64,000 nucleotides of DNA from an uncultured Oscillospiraceae bacterium (GTDB lineage: Bacteria > Bacillota > Clostridia > Oscillospirales > Oscillospiraceae): positions 48,650 through 112,649 of the forward strand of contig CAJUPW010000005.1 of assembly GCA_910588635.1 (NCBI GenBank). The letters are read 5' to 3'. Below the pieces are notes generated by a model. That model was not told the DNA's origin, did not search any database, and worked only from the letters and a program-made list of their open reading frames with translations. Positions 1-9,210 of the stretch are shown piece after piece (position 1 is the first letter of the stretch; each line of letters opens with the position of its first letter). The position numbers and the translations under genes were made by a program.

Positions 1-99
1 GACGGCGTCATGTTCCAAATGTTCGTGGAAAATTCCCGGTCGGGGAAAGAGCTGGGCAAAGAGATCATAGACCGTATGGCCGGAGCTTCTGAGAATTAA
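1..99 (+). CDS. C-terminal end of an unidentified protein (partial)
   Basis: Frame 1 is open from the window edge to a TAA at 97-99 and encodes about 32 residues ending ...DRMAGASEN. A strong hairpin terminator follows directly, so this is the real 3' end of a gene whose body lies outside the window. The fragment is too short for me to assign a family. In Bacillus the genes ahead of tepA and spoIIIE include an RNase J paralogue and dap genes, but nothing in this tail confirms that. Confidence 0.55.
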   Translation, partial: DGVMFQMFVENSRSGKELGKEIIDRMAGASEN

Positions 100-122
100 A
101 GCGCGCCTGAATAGAAGCGGAG

Positions 123-154
123 GCCCCGGACCAGAGCATGGTCCGGGGCTTTTT
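123..154 (+). terminator. Rho-independent terminator
   Basis: A 10-bp GC-rich stem (GCCCCGGACC at 123-132 with GGTCCGGGGC at 140-149) is followed by a run of five T. It ends the transcript of the partial gene at the window edge. Confidence 0.9.
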
Positions 155-234
155 AGGGAAACCTATGAAAAGTTAGAACGGCGTGTAAAAGCTCTCCTTT
201 CCGCACAGACTAAGGCGCAAAGGAGGGAACATCT

Positions 235-915
235 ATGGACGAGGAACAGGAACAGCTTCCCCAGGAGGGGGACATCCAGCCCATTATCGACCTGGGGTCG
301 TCGGTAATCCGGGGGGAGCGGGGGACCATCTATGTGCTGACCATCGTGGGCCAGATCGAGGGCCACCAGCTTCTGCCCCCCACCAGCAAGAGCACCAAGT
401 ACGAGCACGTCCTGCCCCTGTTGGCCGCCATCGAGGGCAGCGAGGAGATCGACGGCCTGCTCATTCTGCTGAACAATGGCGGGGGAGACGTGGAGGCCGG
501 GCTGGCCATCTCGGAGGTCATCGCCTCCATGTCCAAGCCCACCGTCTCTCTGGTGCTGGGGGGGAGCCACTCCATCGGGGTGCCTCTGGCGGTGTCGGCG
601 AAAAAATCCTTCATCGCTCCCTCGGCGGCCATGACCATCCATCCGGTGCGGCTCAACGGCCTGGTGATCGGCGTGCCCCAGACCTTCTACTACTTTGAGC
701 GCATCCAGGAGCGCATTTTGCAGTTTGTCACCGCCAACAGCCATATCAAACGGGAGGCGTTTACAAAGCTGATGCTCCAGACGGGAGAGCTGGCCGCCGA
801 CGTGGGCAGCGTCATCTACGGCGAGGAGGCGGTGGAGCTGGGTCTCATCGACCGCATCGGCGGGCTGTCCGACGCGCTGGGCTGTCTGTATGGAATGATT
901 GGGAAAAAGGATTGA
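235..915 (+). CDS. tepA: ClpP-like serine protease, TepA family
   Basis: 226 residues of the ClpP/crotonase fold, most like the ClpP-related TepA (translocation-enhancing peptidase) group. The GGSHSIG segment at about residues 109-115 carries the likely nucleophile Ser113, and MTIHP holds the likely catalytic His126. LILLNNGGGDVEAG (about 77-90) matches the strand that forms the oxyanion hole. There is no signal peptide, so it is probably cytoplasmic. In Bacillus tepA also sits just upstream of spoIIIE, which supports the call. The start is fixed by an AAGGAGGGA ribosome binding site 7-8 nt upstream of ATG 235. The substrate is unknown. Confidence 0.82.
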   Translation: MDEEQEQLPQEGDIQPIIDLGSSVIRGERGTIYVLTIVGQIEGHQLLPPTSKSTKYEHVLPLLAAIEGSEEIDGLLILLNNGGGDVEAGLAISEVIASMSKPTVSLVLGGSHSIGVPLAVSAKKSFIAPSAAMTIHPVRLNGLVIGVPQTFYYFERIQERILQFVTANSHIKREAFTKLMLQTGELAADVGSVIYGEEAVELGLIDRIGGLSDALGCLYGMIGKKD

Positions 916-1047
916 AACGGCGGGGGAGACCCCGCTGTTTTAGTTTACATAAAGCAAAATAAAAACACTGGAATTTTTCTCTGGCTTATGTTAATATAGT
1001 ATTTAGTGATTTTATGGGCTTTCGGCCCGTTTAGGAGGTACATACCT

Positions 1048-1902
1048 TTGAGTTATTTTATGTCTGCCATTCTGGGTTTTGTCCAGGGTGTGGCTGAATT
1101 TCTGCCCATCTCCAGTTCAGGCCACCTCACGCTGTTTCAATACTTCTTCGGCATGGAGGAGCCGGATCAGCTGTTTAACATCCTGCTCCATTTCGCCACC
1201 CTGTTGGCGGTGTTTGTAGTCTACTGGCGGGACATTTGGGAGATGATTGTGGAGTTTTTCCGCTTCTTTGGAGACCTGTTCTCCCGCCGGCCCCGCCGGG
1301 GACGGCCGCCGGAGGCCAGACGGATGGTGCTGCTCATCATTGTGGGCACTCTGCCCCTGTTTCTGGTCCTGCCCATCCAGGATCAGGTGGAGGCGCTGGG
1401 GAGCAACCCCATTTTCGTCTCCTGCGCCTTGCTGGTGACGGGCTGTATTCTGTTCCTCTCCGACCAGATGGCCCGGGGACACAAGACCGCCAAAAACGCC
1501 ACTCTGCCGGATGTGCTGCTGGTAGGTCTGGCCCAGGGGGTGGCAACCATCCCAGGGCTATCCCGGTCCGGGTGCACCATCTCCGCCGGAATGGTCCGGG
1601 GGTTTGACCGGGAATTTGCCGTGCGGTACTCCTTCCTCATGTCCTTGCCCGCCGTGCTGGGGGCCACTCTGCTGAAGGTGCTGGACGTGATGGAGATGGA
1701 AGGGGGCGTCCCGGCGGAAAATCTGCCCAAGTACCTGCTGGGCATGGCCGTCGCCGCCGTGGTAGGCTATTTCTCCATCCAGCTTGTAAAGCTGCTGGCC
1801 GACAAGGGAAGGTTCGGCGCTTTCGCCTTCTACTGCTGGGGTGCAGGCGCTCTGTTCATTCTGCTGAATATCATGGGCTGGAGCTTTGTCCCGGCGGTCT
1901 GA
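1048..1902 (+). CDS. uppP: Undecaprenyl-diphosphatase UppP (BacA family)
   Basis: Integral membrane phosphatase that recycles undecaprenyl pyrophosphate to the monophosphate carrier for cell-wall synthesis. It also gives basal bacitracin resistance. From TTG 1048 the protein is 284 residues, the normal family length. The N-terminal QGVAEFLPISSSGH motif and the PGLSRSGCT motif are the two conserved active-site stretches. Several hydrophobic helices follow. I chose TTG 1048 over the upstream in-frame GTG at 1006 because AGGAGGT at 1033-1039 lies 8 nt before it and the product then begins like known UppP proteins. ATG 1060 is an alternative. It is followed 22 nt later by spoIIIE. Confidence 0.93.
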   Translation: MSYFMSAILGFVQGVAEFLPISSSGHLTLFQYFFGMEEPDQLFNILLHFATLLAVFVVYWRDIWEMIVEFFRFFGDLFSRRPRRGRPPEARRMVLLIIVGTLPLFLVLPIQDQVEALGSNPIFVSCALLVTGCILFLSDQMARGHKTAKNATLPDVLLVGLAQGVATIPGLSRSGCTISAGMVRGFDREFAVRYSFLMSLPAVLGATLLKVLDVMEMEGGVPAENLPKYLLGMAVAAVVGYFSIQLVKLLADKGRFGAFAFYCWGAGALFILLNIMGWSFVPAV

Positions 1903-1923
1903 GCATGAAAGGAACGAATACAT

Positions 1924-4719
1924 ATGGCAACGCAAAAGAAAACAGGAGGGACCCGGACCGCCGGCCGCCGATCCTCCTCCAATTATAGCGGGCGGCGGAC
2001 CGCGCCCCAGGGAAAGAGCGGCTCCAAGGGCCGGCAGGCCCAGCCTTACCGCCGGGAGGCCGGCGCGGTGGTCTGTCTGCTGCTGGCCATCTTTGCCGGC
2101 TTGGGTTATTTCAACATGGAGGCCATCTTTATTGACCTGTTCTGCGGCCTCATCAAGGGTCTGCTGGGCTACGGCTTCTGGCTGATGCCTCCCGCTCTGC
2201 TGCTGTGCAGCTATGTCCTCATGTTTCACCGGGGAAGGCCGGTGCGGCTGAGAGTAACCTGCGCCTTGCTGCTGCCTCTGATTCTGTCCTGCTTCCTCCA
2301 TGTCCTGCTGGCCCAGCCTCTGGAGTGGAATGCTCAGCTGTGGGGATCGCTGGTGGAAAGCGGAAGGGCTTTACAGTCCGGAGGAGGGCTGGGCGGCGTT
2401 CTGGGCCAGGGCCTTGTCTCCCTGTTCACCAAAATCGGGGCCGCCATTGTCTCGCTGCTGGCCGGGCTGCTGCTGGGGCTGGCCGCCTTCAACCGCACGG
2501 TTCTGGATGCGGCGGACTGGTTTTTCAGCCGTCCCCGCTATGAGCCGGAGCCCGAGCCCGCTCCCCGTAGGGAGCGCAGGCCGGAGCGTGAGCGCCGGGA
2601 GGAGTCCGTCCCGGCTCGGACCGCCCGGCCCTCCATCGACATTCCGGTGGAGGACGGCCCCTTGGTGGGGCAGGAACCCAGGAAGAAGAAGGGCTTTTTC
2701 AACCGCAGCCCCCGTGTTCCCGCCCCAGATCAGATTCTGAGGCCCCAGGAGATTTCTCCGGCGGAGTCTGAGGAAGATATCCCGGAGACGAAGAAAGAGG
2801 CCGTCTCGGATCATATGCCCGTACCCGACCTGGATTTCCTTGCCATCTCCAAGCCCGAGCCCATCACCCAACCGGGGGAGAGGGCGGCGTCCCATGTCCC
2901 CAAACCGGAGCCGGAGGCAGTTATTCCGCCCGAGCCCGAGCCTGTAACGCCCCGGCCCGCTCCCGTGGAACTCCCGCCGGCCCCTGTGCCGCAGCTCGTT
3001 CCCAGCCCTACCCCCGTCCCGGCCCCCGCGCCCCAGCCGGCCGTGGAAAAGGTGACGGCGAAGGAAGCGGCCACCCAGGCCGCCCAGGTGGACATGGAGA
3101 TTCAGCAGACCATGAGCCAGGAGACGCCCCCCTATCAGTATCCGCCCCTGTCTCTGCTCCGGGAGAACGGCGGAAGCATCGGCGGCGAGGCGCTCAGCGA
3201 ACTCAACGCCAACCGCCAGCGGCTGGGGGATACCATTCATTCCTTCGGCATCGACGCCAATATCATCAACGTGGTCCGGGGACCCTCGGTTACCCGGTAC
3301 GAGCTGGCCCTGGAACAGGGGGTCAAGCTGAACAAGCTGACCAATCTGTCCGACGACATCGCCCTGGCCCTGGGGGCCGCCGGCGTGCGCATTGCCCCCA
3401 TCCCCGATAAAATCTCCGTGGTGGGCATCGAGGTGCCCAATAAGGTGGTTTCCCCGGTAAGCATTCGGGAGGTCGTCGGCTCCGACAACTTTGTAAGCAG
3501 TAGGTCCAAGACCTCCTTCGCCGTGGGCAAGGATATCAGCGGACAGGCCATTGTGGGCGACATCGGCAAGCTGCCCCACCTGCTGATCGCCGGCACCACC
3601 GGCTCGGGCAAGTCGGTGTGCACCAACACCATCATTACCTCGCTGCTCTACAAGGCCACCCCGGAGGAGGTCCGCCTTATCATGGTGGACCCGAAAATGG
3701 TGGAGCTGGGTATCTACAACGGCATCCCCCACCTGCTGATCCCGGTGGTCACCGACCCCAAGAAGGCGGCCGGCGCCCTGCAGTGGGCGGTCACCGAGAT
3801 GATGAAGCGCTACCGCACCTTCTCCGAGGTGGGGGTGCGCAAGCTGGAGGAGTACAACGCTTACGCCGAGCGAACCGAGGGCGTGGACAAGATGCCCGCC
3901 GTGGTGGTGCTCATCGACGAGCTGGCCGACCTGATGCTGGTGGCGGCGAAAGAGGTGGAGGAATCCATCTGCCGGGTGGCCCAGATGGGCCGCGCCGCCG
4001 GGATGCACCTGGTGATTGCCACCCAGCGGCCCTCCGCCGATGTGATTACCGGCCTGATGAAGGCCAATATCCCCTCCCGCATCGCCTTCGCCGTGGCCTC
4101 CGCCATGGAGTCCCGGATTATACTGGACACCCAGGGCGCGGAAAAGCTGGTGGGCCGGGGCGACATGCTCTTCGCCCCCCTGGGCTCCGGAAAGCCCCAG
4201 CGGGTCCAGGGCTGCTTCATCTCCGACCCGGAGGTGGCCGCCGTGGTGGACTTTGTAAAGAAGAACAGCGGCGCGGCTCAGTATGATGACGCCGTCATGG
4301 AGGAGATTGAGCACAACGCCGCCGAGAAGGACAAGGGAGCCAAGGGGGTGGGCGGCTCCGCTCCCGAGGATGTGGACGGCGAGTTCGACGAGCTCATCGA
4401 CGCCGCCGCCGAGGTGGTGGTGGAGACGGGACAGGCCTCGGTGTCCATGCTTCAGCGGCGGCTGAAGCTGGGCTACGCCCGGGCTGCCCGACTGGTGGAC
4501 CAGCTGGAGGAGAAGGGCATTGTGGGCCCCTTCGAGGGCAGCAAGCCCCGGCAGCTGCTGGTGACCAAGGAGCAGTGGCAGGAGATGAAGTACCGCCAGG
4601 GGATTACCACCCCCGGCGACACCTTCACGCCCCCCGCCCCCGCTGAGCCTGTCCCGGAGGACGTGCCTCCCTTCGACGTGGAGGACACCCTGGACCGTGC
4701 GGAGGAGGATACGCTTTGA
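1924..4719 (+). CDS. spoIIIE: DNA translocase SpoIIIE/FtsK
   Basis: 931 residues. The N-terminal 160 or so residues hold the transmembrane anchor after a basic start. A long proline/glutamate-rich linker (about 200-400) follows, then the hexameric motor with Walker A GTTGSGKS at 557-564 and Walker B VVVLIDELADLM. The C-terminal winged-helix gamma domain (ASVSMLQRRLKLGYARAAR) reads the polarity of chromosome sequences. The protein pumps DNA through the division or sporulation septum. FtsK and SpoIIIE cannot be separated by sequence alone; the neighbourhood (TepA upstream, as in Bacillus) favours SpoIIIE. The following MFS gene overlaps its stop by 4 nt, so the two are co-translated. Confidence 0.95.
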   Translation: MATQKKTGGTRTAGRRSSSNYSGRRTAPQGKSGSKGRQAQPYRREAGAVVCLLLAIFAGLGYFNMEAIFIDLFCGLIKGLLGYGFWLMPPALLLCSYVLMFHRGRPVRLRVTCALLLPLILSCFLHVLLAQPLEWNAQLWGSLVESGRALQSGGGLGGVLGQGLVSLFTKIGAAIVSLLAGLLLGLAAFNRTVLDAADWFFSRPRYEPEPEPAPRRERRPERERREESVPARTARPSIDIPVEDGPLVGQEPRKKKGFFNRSPRVPAPDQILRPQEISPAESEEDIPETKKEAVSDHMPVPDLDFLAISKPEPITQPGERAASHVPKPEPEAVIPPEPEPVTPRPAPVELPPAPVPQLVPSPTPVPAPAPQPAVEKVTAKEAATQAAQVDMEIQQTMSQETPPYQYPPLSLLRENGGSIGGEALSELNANRQRLGDTIHSFGIDANIINVVRGPSVTRYELALEQGVKLNKLTNLSDDIALALGAAGVRIAPIPDKISVVGIEVPNKVVSPVSIREVVGSDNFVSSRSKTSFAVGKDISGQAIVGDIGKLPHLLIAGTTGSGKSVCTNTIITSLLYKATPEEVRLIMVDPKMVELGIYNGIPHLLIPVVTDPKKAAGALQWAVTEMMKRYRTFSEVGVRKLEEYNAYAERTEGVDKMPAVVVLIDELADLMLVAAKEVEESICRVAQMGRAAGMHLVIATQRPSADVITGLMKANIPSRIAFAVASAMESRIILDTQGAEKLVGRGDMLFAPLGSGKPQRVQGCFISDPEVAAVVDFVKKNSGAAQYDDAVMEEIEHNAAEKDKGAKGVGGSAPEDVDGEFDELIDAAAEVVVETGQASVSMLQRRLKLGYARAARLVDQLEEKGIVGPFEGSKPRQLLVTKEQWQEMKYRQGITTPGDTFTPPAPAEPVPEDVPPFDVEDTLDRAEEDTL

Positions 4720-5936
4720 CCGAACAGAACCGACAGCGGGCAGTCCGCGTCTTTGTGGCGGTTCTGGCCCTCACCGCTCTGGCCAACGGCCTGGGAAACA
4801 ACATTCTTTCCAACTATTTTAATGAGGTATTCCGCATTGACGAGGTACAGCGGGGCTTTATTGAAATTCCCCGGGAGAGCCCCGGCATCCTGTGCATGGT
4901 GCTGGTGGCCGCTCTGGGCTTTCTGGGCAATCTGTGGATGTCGGTGGTAGCCCAGGTCCTGGTGCTCATCGGGTTTATCGTCATGGGCTGGCTGTCACCG
5001 GGCTACGGAGTGATGCTGGTCTTTATGTTCATCCACTCTCTGGGCATGCACCTGTTCATGCCCCTTAATGACGCCGTCTCTATGGACCTGGCGGAGAGGG
5101 GGAAGGTAGGGGCCACCCTGGGAAAATTCAAGGGGGTCACCACCCTGTTCAACATGGCGGCGGCGGTGATGGTGTTCTTTGGGTTCCGGACTGGCTTTTT
5201 CAGCTTTCAGACCAAAACCATCCTGCCCTTCGCCATCGGCGGTATCTGCACCGCCGGGGCGGCGGTCCTGCTGGCGGTGCTGGCCATGTCCCTTCCCCAG
5301 AAGGACGCCGTCAAAAACCACAAGCTGCTCTTCCGCAAGCGGTATATGCCCTACTACATGGTCACCCTGGCCTACGGCTGCCAAAAGCGGATTAAGATCG
5401 TCTTTGCCCCCTGGGTCATCATCAATCTGCTGGGGCAAGGGGCGGACACCGTGGCTCTGCTCACCATCGTAGTCCATCTGGCCGGCGCCTGGGCGGCCCC
5501 CATTCTTGGCAAAATGCTGGATAAGCTGGGGGTCAGGCAGATGCTGTGGGCGGAGGCGGTGTACATCGCCTCCTCATTCTCGGCGATGGGCCTGCTGGCC
5601 GGGACGCTGGCCTCCGGCTCCTTCGGCGGCCCCCTCACATGGCTGGTCTATGGGGCCTACGTGCTGTGCGTCCTTTTTGAGCAGTTCAACATGGTCCACT
5701 CCTACATGATGCGCTCCATCGCTCTGGACCCCTCCGAGGTCACCCGCACCCTGTCTGTGGGGCTGAGTGTGGACCACGTCATGGCCATTATCGCCTCTCC
5801 TGTGATGGGCCTGATCTGGCACAGCTTCGGGGTGCAGTATGTCTTTTACCTGGCGGCGCTGTCCGCCCTGTTCCAAGTGGCGGCGGCCAGGATGATTTCT
5901 CAAAAGACTTCCTTTTCCAGAGAGGATACTCCCTGA
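4716..5936 (+). CDS. Major facilitator superfamily transporter
   Basis: 406 residues with about twelve hydrophobic segments split by a central loop, the layout of an MFS carrier. The substrate is not evident. The TTG start overlaps the spoIIIE stop (TTGA), and the GGAGGAGGAT ribosome binding site lies inside the last spoIIIE codons, so translation is coupled. The C-terminal half includes a clear second six-helix bundle (WLVYGAYVLCVLFEQF, then VMGLIWHSFGVQYVFYL). No terminator follows immediately. Confidence 0.85.
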   Translation: MTEQNRQRAVRVFVAVLALTALANGLGNNILSNYFNEVFRIDEVQRGFIEIPRESPGILCMVLVAALGFLGNLWMSVVAQVLVLIGFIVMGWLSPGYGVMLVFMFIHSLGMHLFMPLNDAVSMDLAERGKVGATLGKFKGVTTLFNMAAAVMVFFGFRTGFFSFQTKTILPFAIGGICTAGAAVLLAVLAMSLPQKDAVKNHKLLFRKRYMPYYMVTLAYGCQKRIKIVFAPWVIINLLGQGADTVALLTIVVHLAGAWAAPILGKMLDKLGVRQMLWAEAVYIASSFSAMGLLAGTLASGSFGGPLTWLVYGAYVLCVLFEQFNMVHSYMMRSIALDPSEVTRTLSVGLSVDHVMAIIASPVMGLIWHSFGVQYVFYLAALSALFQVAAARMISQKTSFSREDTP

Positions 5937-5989
5937 GAGGGGCGGGCGGGGGAGAAATATTTCATTTATATTAAATTTTACTAAAGCTC

Positions 5990-6018
5990 TTTACATCGAC
6001 AAAGTTTTGGAGTACACT
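5990..6018 (+). promoter_or_regulatory. Sigma-A type promoter for ireB
   Basis: TTTACA at 5990-5995, a 17-nt spacer and TACACT at 6013-6018 lie in a locally AT-rich stretch 32 nt before the ireB start. Confidence 0.6.
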
Positions 6019-6049
6019 ATGCTCAACGTCATATTTGGGAGGTGCTGAC

Positions 6050-6301
6050 ATGGACGAGATGGATTATACCCGTAAATTCAATCTGGGCGATCAGCGTGAC
6101 ATGGAGATTAAGGCCATTCTGACTACCGTGTATCAGGCCTTGCAGGAGAAGGGCTATAACCCCATCAACCAGATTGTGGGTTACATCCTGTCCGAGGACC
6201 CCACCTACATCACCAACCATAACAAAGCCCGATCCCTCATCCGCAAGGCGGACCGGGATGAACTTCTCCAAACCCTGGTCAGGTACTACCTGACCCACTG
6301 A
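6050..6301 (+). CDS. ireB: IreB family regulatory phosphoprotein (UPF0297)
   Basis: 83 residues, the usual length for this small cytoplasmic family (DUF965). The N-terminal YTRKFNL and the GYNPINQIVGYILSEDPTYI core are characteristic. In Enterococcus IreB is phosphorylated by the PASTA kinase IreK and tunes cephalosporin tolerance; that function is inferred here by family. ATG 6050 is chosen because GGGAGG at 6037-6042 lies 7 nt upstream. The upstream TTG at 6035 would lack a ribosome binding site. Usually ireB sits near alaS and ruvX, which are absent here, so it is monocistronic with its own promoter and terminator. Confidence 0.93.
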   Translation: MDEMDYTRKFNLGDQRDMEIKAILTTVYQALQEKGYNPINQIVGYILSEDPTYITNHNKARSLIRKADRDELLQTLVRYYLTH

Positions 6302-6315
6302 ATTGCGTCCGCAGC

Positions 6316-6342
6316 GGCCCGCCGGTTGGCGGGCCGTTTTTT
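6316..6342 (+). terminator. Rho-independent terminator of ireB
   Basis: GGCCCGCC at 6316-6323 pairs with GGCGGGCC at 6328-6335 around a GGTT loop and is followed by six T. Confidence 0.92.
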
Positions 6343-6507
6343 ATAGGAGGATACCAAGAAGGACTTTCACAGAGACCATCTTCAGTTCTCCCAGTGCGGT
6401 CTAAACTATAAAGGAGAAATCTATTGCAGCGATTGGTATTCTAGAGAAAGCGGCGGAGACTGATGGTGTCACGCTGAAGCTGAACAAAAAACCGAAGGAG
6501 AGATAAT

Positions 6508-6948
6508 ATGAATATCTTGGTCAGTCACTGCTTTTTGGGGGAGCCTTGCCGGTACGACGGGCAGAGCCGCCTGGACCGTCAGATCATTGAGCTCCACCGG
6601 GCGGGGCACAACCTGATCCCCGTCTGTCCCGAGGTGCTGGGCGGGCTGGAGATTCCCCGAAGCCCGGCCGAGCTCCAGCCCGACGGCCGGGTCCTGACCC
6701 AGAACGGCCGGGATGTCACCGCCGCCTACCGGGCCGGGGCGGAGCGGGCGGTAGAGATCGCCCGGGAGCACGGCTGTACCGTGGCCATTTTGAAGGCCCG
6801 GTCCCCCTCCTGCGGCTGCGGGGAGGTCTATGACGGCTCCTTCACCCACACTGTTACCCCAGGCTGGGGGGTGGCCGCCCGGCTGCTGCGGGAGGCGGGC
6901 CTTGAGGTCATGGACGAGGAGCACCTTCAGGCCTGGCTGTTTGAGTAA
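6508..6948 (+). CDS. DUF523 family protein (YbbK-like)
   Basis: 146 residues. The family signatures are present: SHCFLGEPCRYDG near the N-terminus, PVCPEVLGGLEIPR at about 39-52 and ILKARSPSCGCGEVYDG at about 94-110. The conserved cysteines in these motifs look like metal or cluster ligands. The biochemical role of DUF523 is not established to my knowledge. A GAAGGAGAG ribosome binding site precedes ATG 6508. The 165-nt gap upstream has an open but start-less 35-codon stretch and no other signal. Confidence 0.88.
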   Translation: MNILVSHCFLGEPCRYDGQSRLDRQIIELHRAGHNLIPVCPEVLGGLEIPRSPAELQPDGRVLTQNGRDVTAAYRAGAERAVEIAREHGCTVAILKARSPSCGCGEVYDGSFTHTVTPGWGVAARLLREAGLEVMDEEHLQAWLFE

Positions 6949-7023
6949 AAAATTTTTCATGCAACCTGGGATGCTCTTTTGCGTCTATAACCAATGAGAG
7001 ACAAACAGGGAAGGGGGGAGCGG

Positions 7024-8022
7024 ATGAAAGCGTCAAGGCTATGGACCTATTCTGCCGGGCATTTCTGGATGGACTTTTCCTGCGCCCTACTGATGTTCTC
7101 CCAAATCTCGGCAACGGAGGAGTGGGCCCTGTGCGTGCTGCTCTATAACTTCTGCGCCTTTGCCTTACAGATGCCCATCGGCCTGCTGGCCGACCGGCTG
7201 GGCCGAAGCGGCTCCCTGGCGGCTCTGGGCTGCGCGCTGGCGGCGGCGGGCTGGGTCCTCGCGCCCCTCCCAGCTGCCGCCGCAGTGACGGCGGGGCTGG
7301 GCAACGCCTGTTTTCATGTGGGCGGCGGGGTCAAGGTCCTCCGGGACGGGGGAGACCGGGCCGCACCCCTGGGGATTTTTGTCTCCCCTGGGGCCTTCGG
7401 CATCTACTTCGGTACCTTGTTGGGGCGGCGGGAGGGATTTCCCGGCTGGCTGTCCGCCGCCGGACTGCTCCTTTTCGCCCTGGTCCTCCTCCTGCTGGAG
7501 TACCGGGAAGAGGAGGGGCCGGCTCCGGAGGCTGCGCCCTCCCCGGACCGGAACGCCGTGCTTGTCCTGATCTGCTGTTTCCTGGTGGTGGCGCTCCGGT
7601 CTTACCTGGGAATGGTGCTGTCCTTCCCATGGAAGACCGGGGGCTGGGCGCTGGCCCTGACCTGCGCTCTGGTGCTGGGTAAGGCGGCCGGGGGCTTTCT
7701 GGGGGACCGGCTGGGTATGGTCCGGGCGTCCGTTCTGTCCCTGGGGCTGGCGGCTGTTCTCTTCTGTCTGAGCGGCTTCCCCTTGGCGGGGACGGCGGCG
7801 GTCTTTCTCTTCAACATGACCATGCCCATCACCCTCTGGGCGGCGGCAAGGCTGCTCTCACCGGGATTGGCTTTCGGGACACTGACCTTCGCCCTGTTTC
7901 TGGGCTTCCTGCCCGTCTGGCTGGGCTGGCCGGTTCTGTTCACCGGCGGGATGGGCTACGCCGTCGGGGCGCTGTGCTCCCTGGCGCTGCTGGCGCCGGG
8001 GCTGAAACGGGGGCGGCTGTGA
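7024..8022 (+). CDS. MFS-like membrane transporter
   Basis: 332 residues, almost entirely hydrophobic, with about ten to twelve predicted helices. An ADRLGRSGS loop between early helices resembles the MFS motif A (DRxGRR). A short charged loop (YREEEGPAPEA) divides the two halves. ATG 7024 is preferred over 6994 because a strong GGGGGGAGC ribosome binding site sits just before it. The stop overlaps the next gene's ATG (TGATG), so the two are translationally coupled. The substrate is unknown. Confidence 0.75.
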   Translation: MKASRLWTYSAGHFWMDFSCALLMFSQISATEEWALCVLLYNFCAFALQMPIGLLADRLGRSGSLAALGCALAAAGWVLAPLPAAAAVTAGLGNACFHVGGGVKVLRDGGDRAAPLGIFVSPGAFGIYFGTLLGRREGFPGWLSAAGLLLFALVLLLLEYREEEGPAPEAAPSPDRNAVLVLICCFLVVALRSYLGMVLSFPWKTGGWALALTCALVLGKAAGGFLGDRLGMVRASVLSLGLAAVLFCLSGFPLAGTAAVFLFNMTMPITLWAAARLLSPGLAFGTLTFALFLGFLPVWLGWPVLFTGGMGYAVGALCSLALLAPGLKRGRL

Positions 8023-8345
8023 TGGCGCTGTTCCTCTCCCTGGCGGTCTCACTAGGGCTGACCCTGGCGCTGGAGCTGGCCTTCGCCCTGATCTGGCGGG
8101 TGGAGCGGTCCGATTTGCCCGCGGTGGCCCTGGCCAACCTGCTCACCAACCCCGTCGTGGTGCTGTGCCACCACGGGGCCGCTTGGTATTGTCCCCAATA
8201 CCTGCTGGCCGCCACCCTGGTCCTGGAGCTGTGGGCGGCAGGGACGGAGGGGGTCATCTACCGCCGCCGCAGCCAGATCGCCCGGCCCTGGACCTTCTCC
8301 CTGTGCGCCAACCTCCTGTCCTATTGCGCCGGACTGTTTATTTGA
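8022..8345 (+). CDS. Small integral membrane protein, unknown function
   Basis: 107 residues from ATG 8022, which overlaps the previous stop. Three hydrophobic helices are visible (residues about 3-24, 37-60 and 62-80), followed by a basic stretch YRRRSQIARP and a last helix. No domain was recognised. The tight coupling to the MFS-like gene upstream and the secreted protein downstream suggests one three-gene transcript. Confidence 0.72.
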   Translation: MALFLSLAVSLGLTLALELAFALIWRVERSDLPAVALANLLTNPVVVLCHHGAAWYCPQYLLAATLVLELWAAGTEGVIYRRRSQIARPWTFSLCANLLSYCAGLFI

Positions 8346-8358
8346 AAGGAGTGCTGAC

Positions 8359-9150
8359 ATGAAACGAAAGATGCTCACACTGTTCCTGGCCGCGCTGGCC
8401 CTCCTGTCCATGGCGGTCCCCGCCTCCGCCGACCTGATCTGGGAGCCAGGCGATCCTTTTTACGAGAAGCACCAGGGGGAGTGCGACTATGTGGGTCGGG
8501 AGTATGTGCTGGCGGGGTACGATGGCAAGGTGACCGTCTTTACCGCCCCCGGCAGCATGAGCAAGCTCACTTTGGACAATGGGCTTCTGGGGACCATCCA
8601 GTTCACCTGGGAGGGGAAGGGGACCGTCTGGGGCTACCTGATCCGCTGGGACGACGACCGGGAGAACCGGACGGAGGGCTGGGTGCCCATGGACGACGTG
8701 TCCCTGGTCTACGACAGCCAGCAGTTTATGGAGGACCACGCCGGGGAGATCATCACGGAGACCCAGCCCGTCCCGGTGGACTTCCATGAGGCGGTGACCT
8801 ACCGCTACCCCAACGGCCCGGCGGACGACGGGGTGCTGAATGAGGACACGGACTATATGCCCTTTGACGAGACGTTTACCCAGGTCTACACCGATGAAAA
8901 CGGCCTGCGCTGGGGCTATGTGGGCTACTACATGGGAATCCGGGGGGTCTGGATCTGCCTGGACGACCCCATGAATAGAGAGCTGGACACTGAAATCATG
9001 CCTGTGGCCCCCTCGGCTGCCCAGCTGCGGGGCAGCGCTACTGTCACGGCGGGACCGCCCGCCCTCCTCATTGCCGCCGTCCTGGTGGCGGGCGTGGCGG
9101 CGGTGACGGCCTTCCTCCTCCTGAAGTGCAAGAAGCGGGTACAGCCCTAA
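8359..9150 (+). CDS. Exported, membrane-anchored protein with SH3-like repeats
   Basis: 263 residues. A classic signal peptide (MKRKMLTLFLAALALL, cleavage near ASA/DL) is followed by an extracytoplasmic region that reads as two related beta-rich units. Each has a tyrosine/valine-rich core ending in a WG-Y-hydrophobic strand (TVWGYLIRW at about 93-101; RWGYVGYYM at about 191-199), like SH3b modules. A C-terminal transmembrane helix (PPALLIAAVLVAGVAAV) and the basic tail KCKKRVQP anchor it. The function is unknown. It is the last gene of the short operon with the two membrane proteins upstream. Confidence 0.72.
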   Translation: MKRKMLTLFLAALALLSMAVPASADLIWEPGDPFYEKHQGECDYVGREYVLAGYDGKVTVFTAPGSMSKLTLDNGLLGTIQFTWEGKGTVWGYLIRWDDDRENRTEGWVPMDDVSLVYDSQQFMEDHAGEIITETQPVPVDFHEAVTYRYPNGPADDGVLNEDTDYMPFDETFTQVYTDENGLRWGYVGYYMGIRGVWICLDDPMNRELDTEIMPVAPSAAQLRGSATVTAGPPALLIAAVLVAGVAAVTAFLLLKCKKRVQP

Positions 9151-9210
9151 AAATCCATCGAAAGCTGTCTGACGATAAAAAATTTAGGGCGGGCAAGCCC
9201 CGTATGAAAG

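Noticed and set aside
2371..4314. A 647-codon minus-strand frame inside spoIIIE, and many similar long frames opposite GC-rich genes
   Set aside because: Mirror frames caused by high GC codon bias. Histidine/glycine-rich nonsense composition, no ribosome binding site, and fully covered by a well-supported gene.
6358..6462. A 35-codon coding-like stretch (KDFHRDHLQFSQCGLNYKGE...) between ireB and the DUF523 gene
   Set aside because: It looks faintly like a protein fragment, but there is no start codon near the AGGAGG at 6344 and no recognised family; possibly a decayed gene, not supportable.
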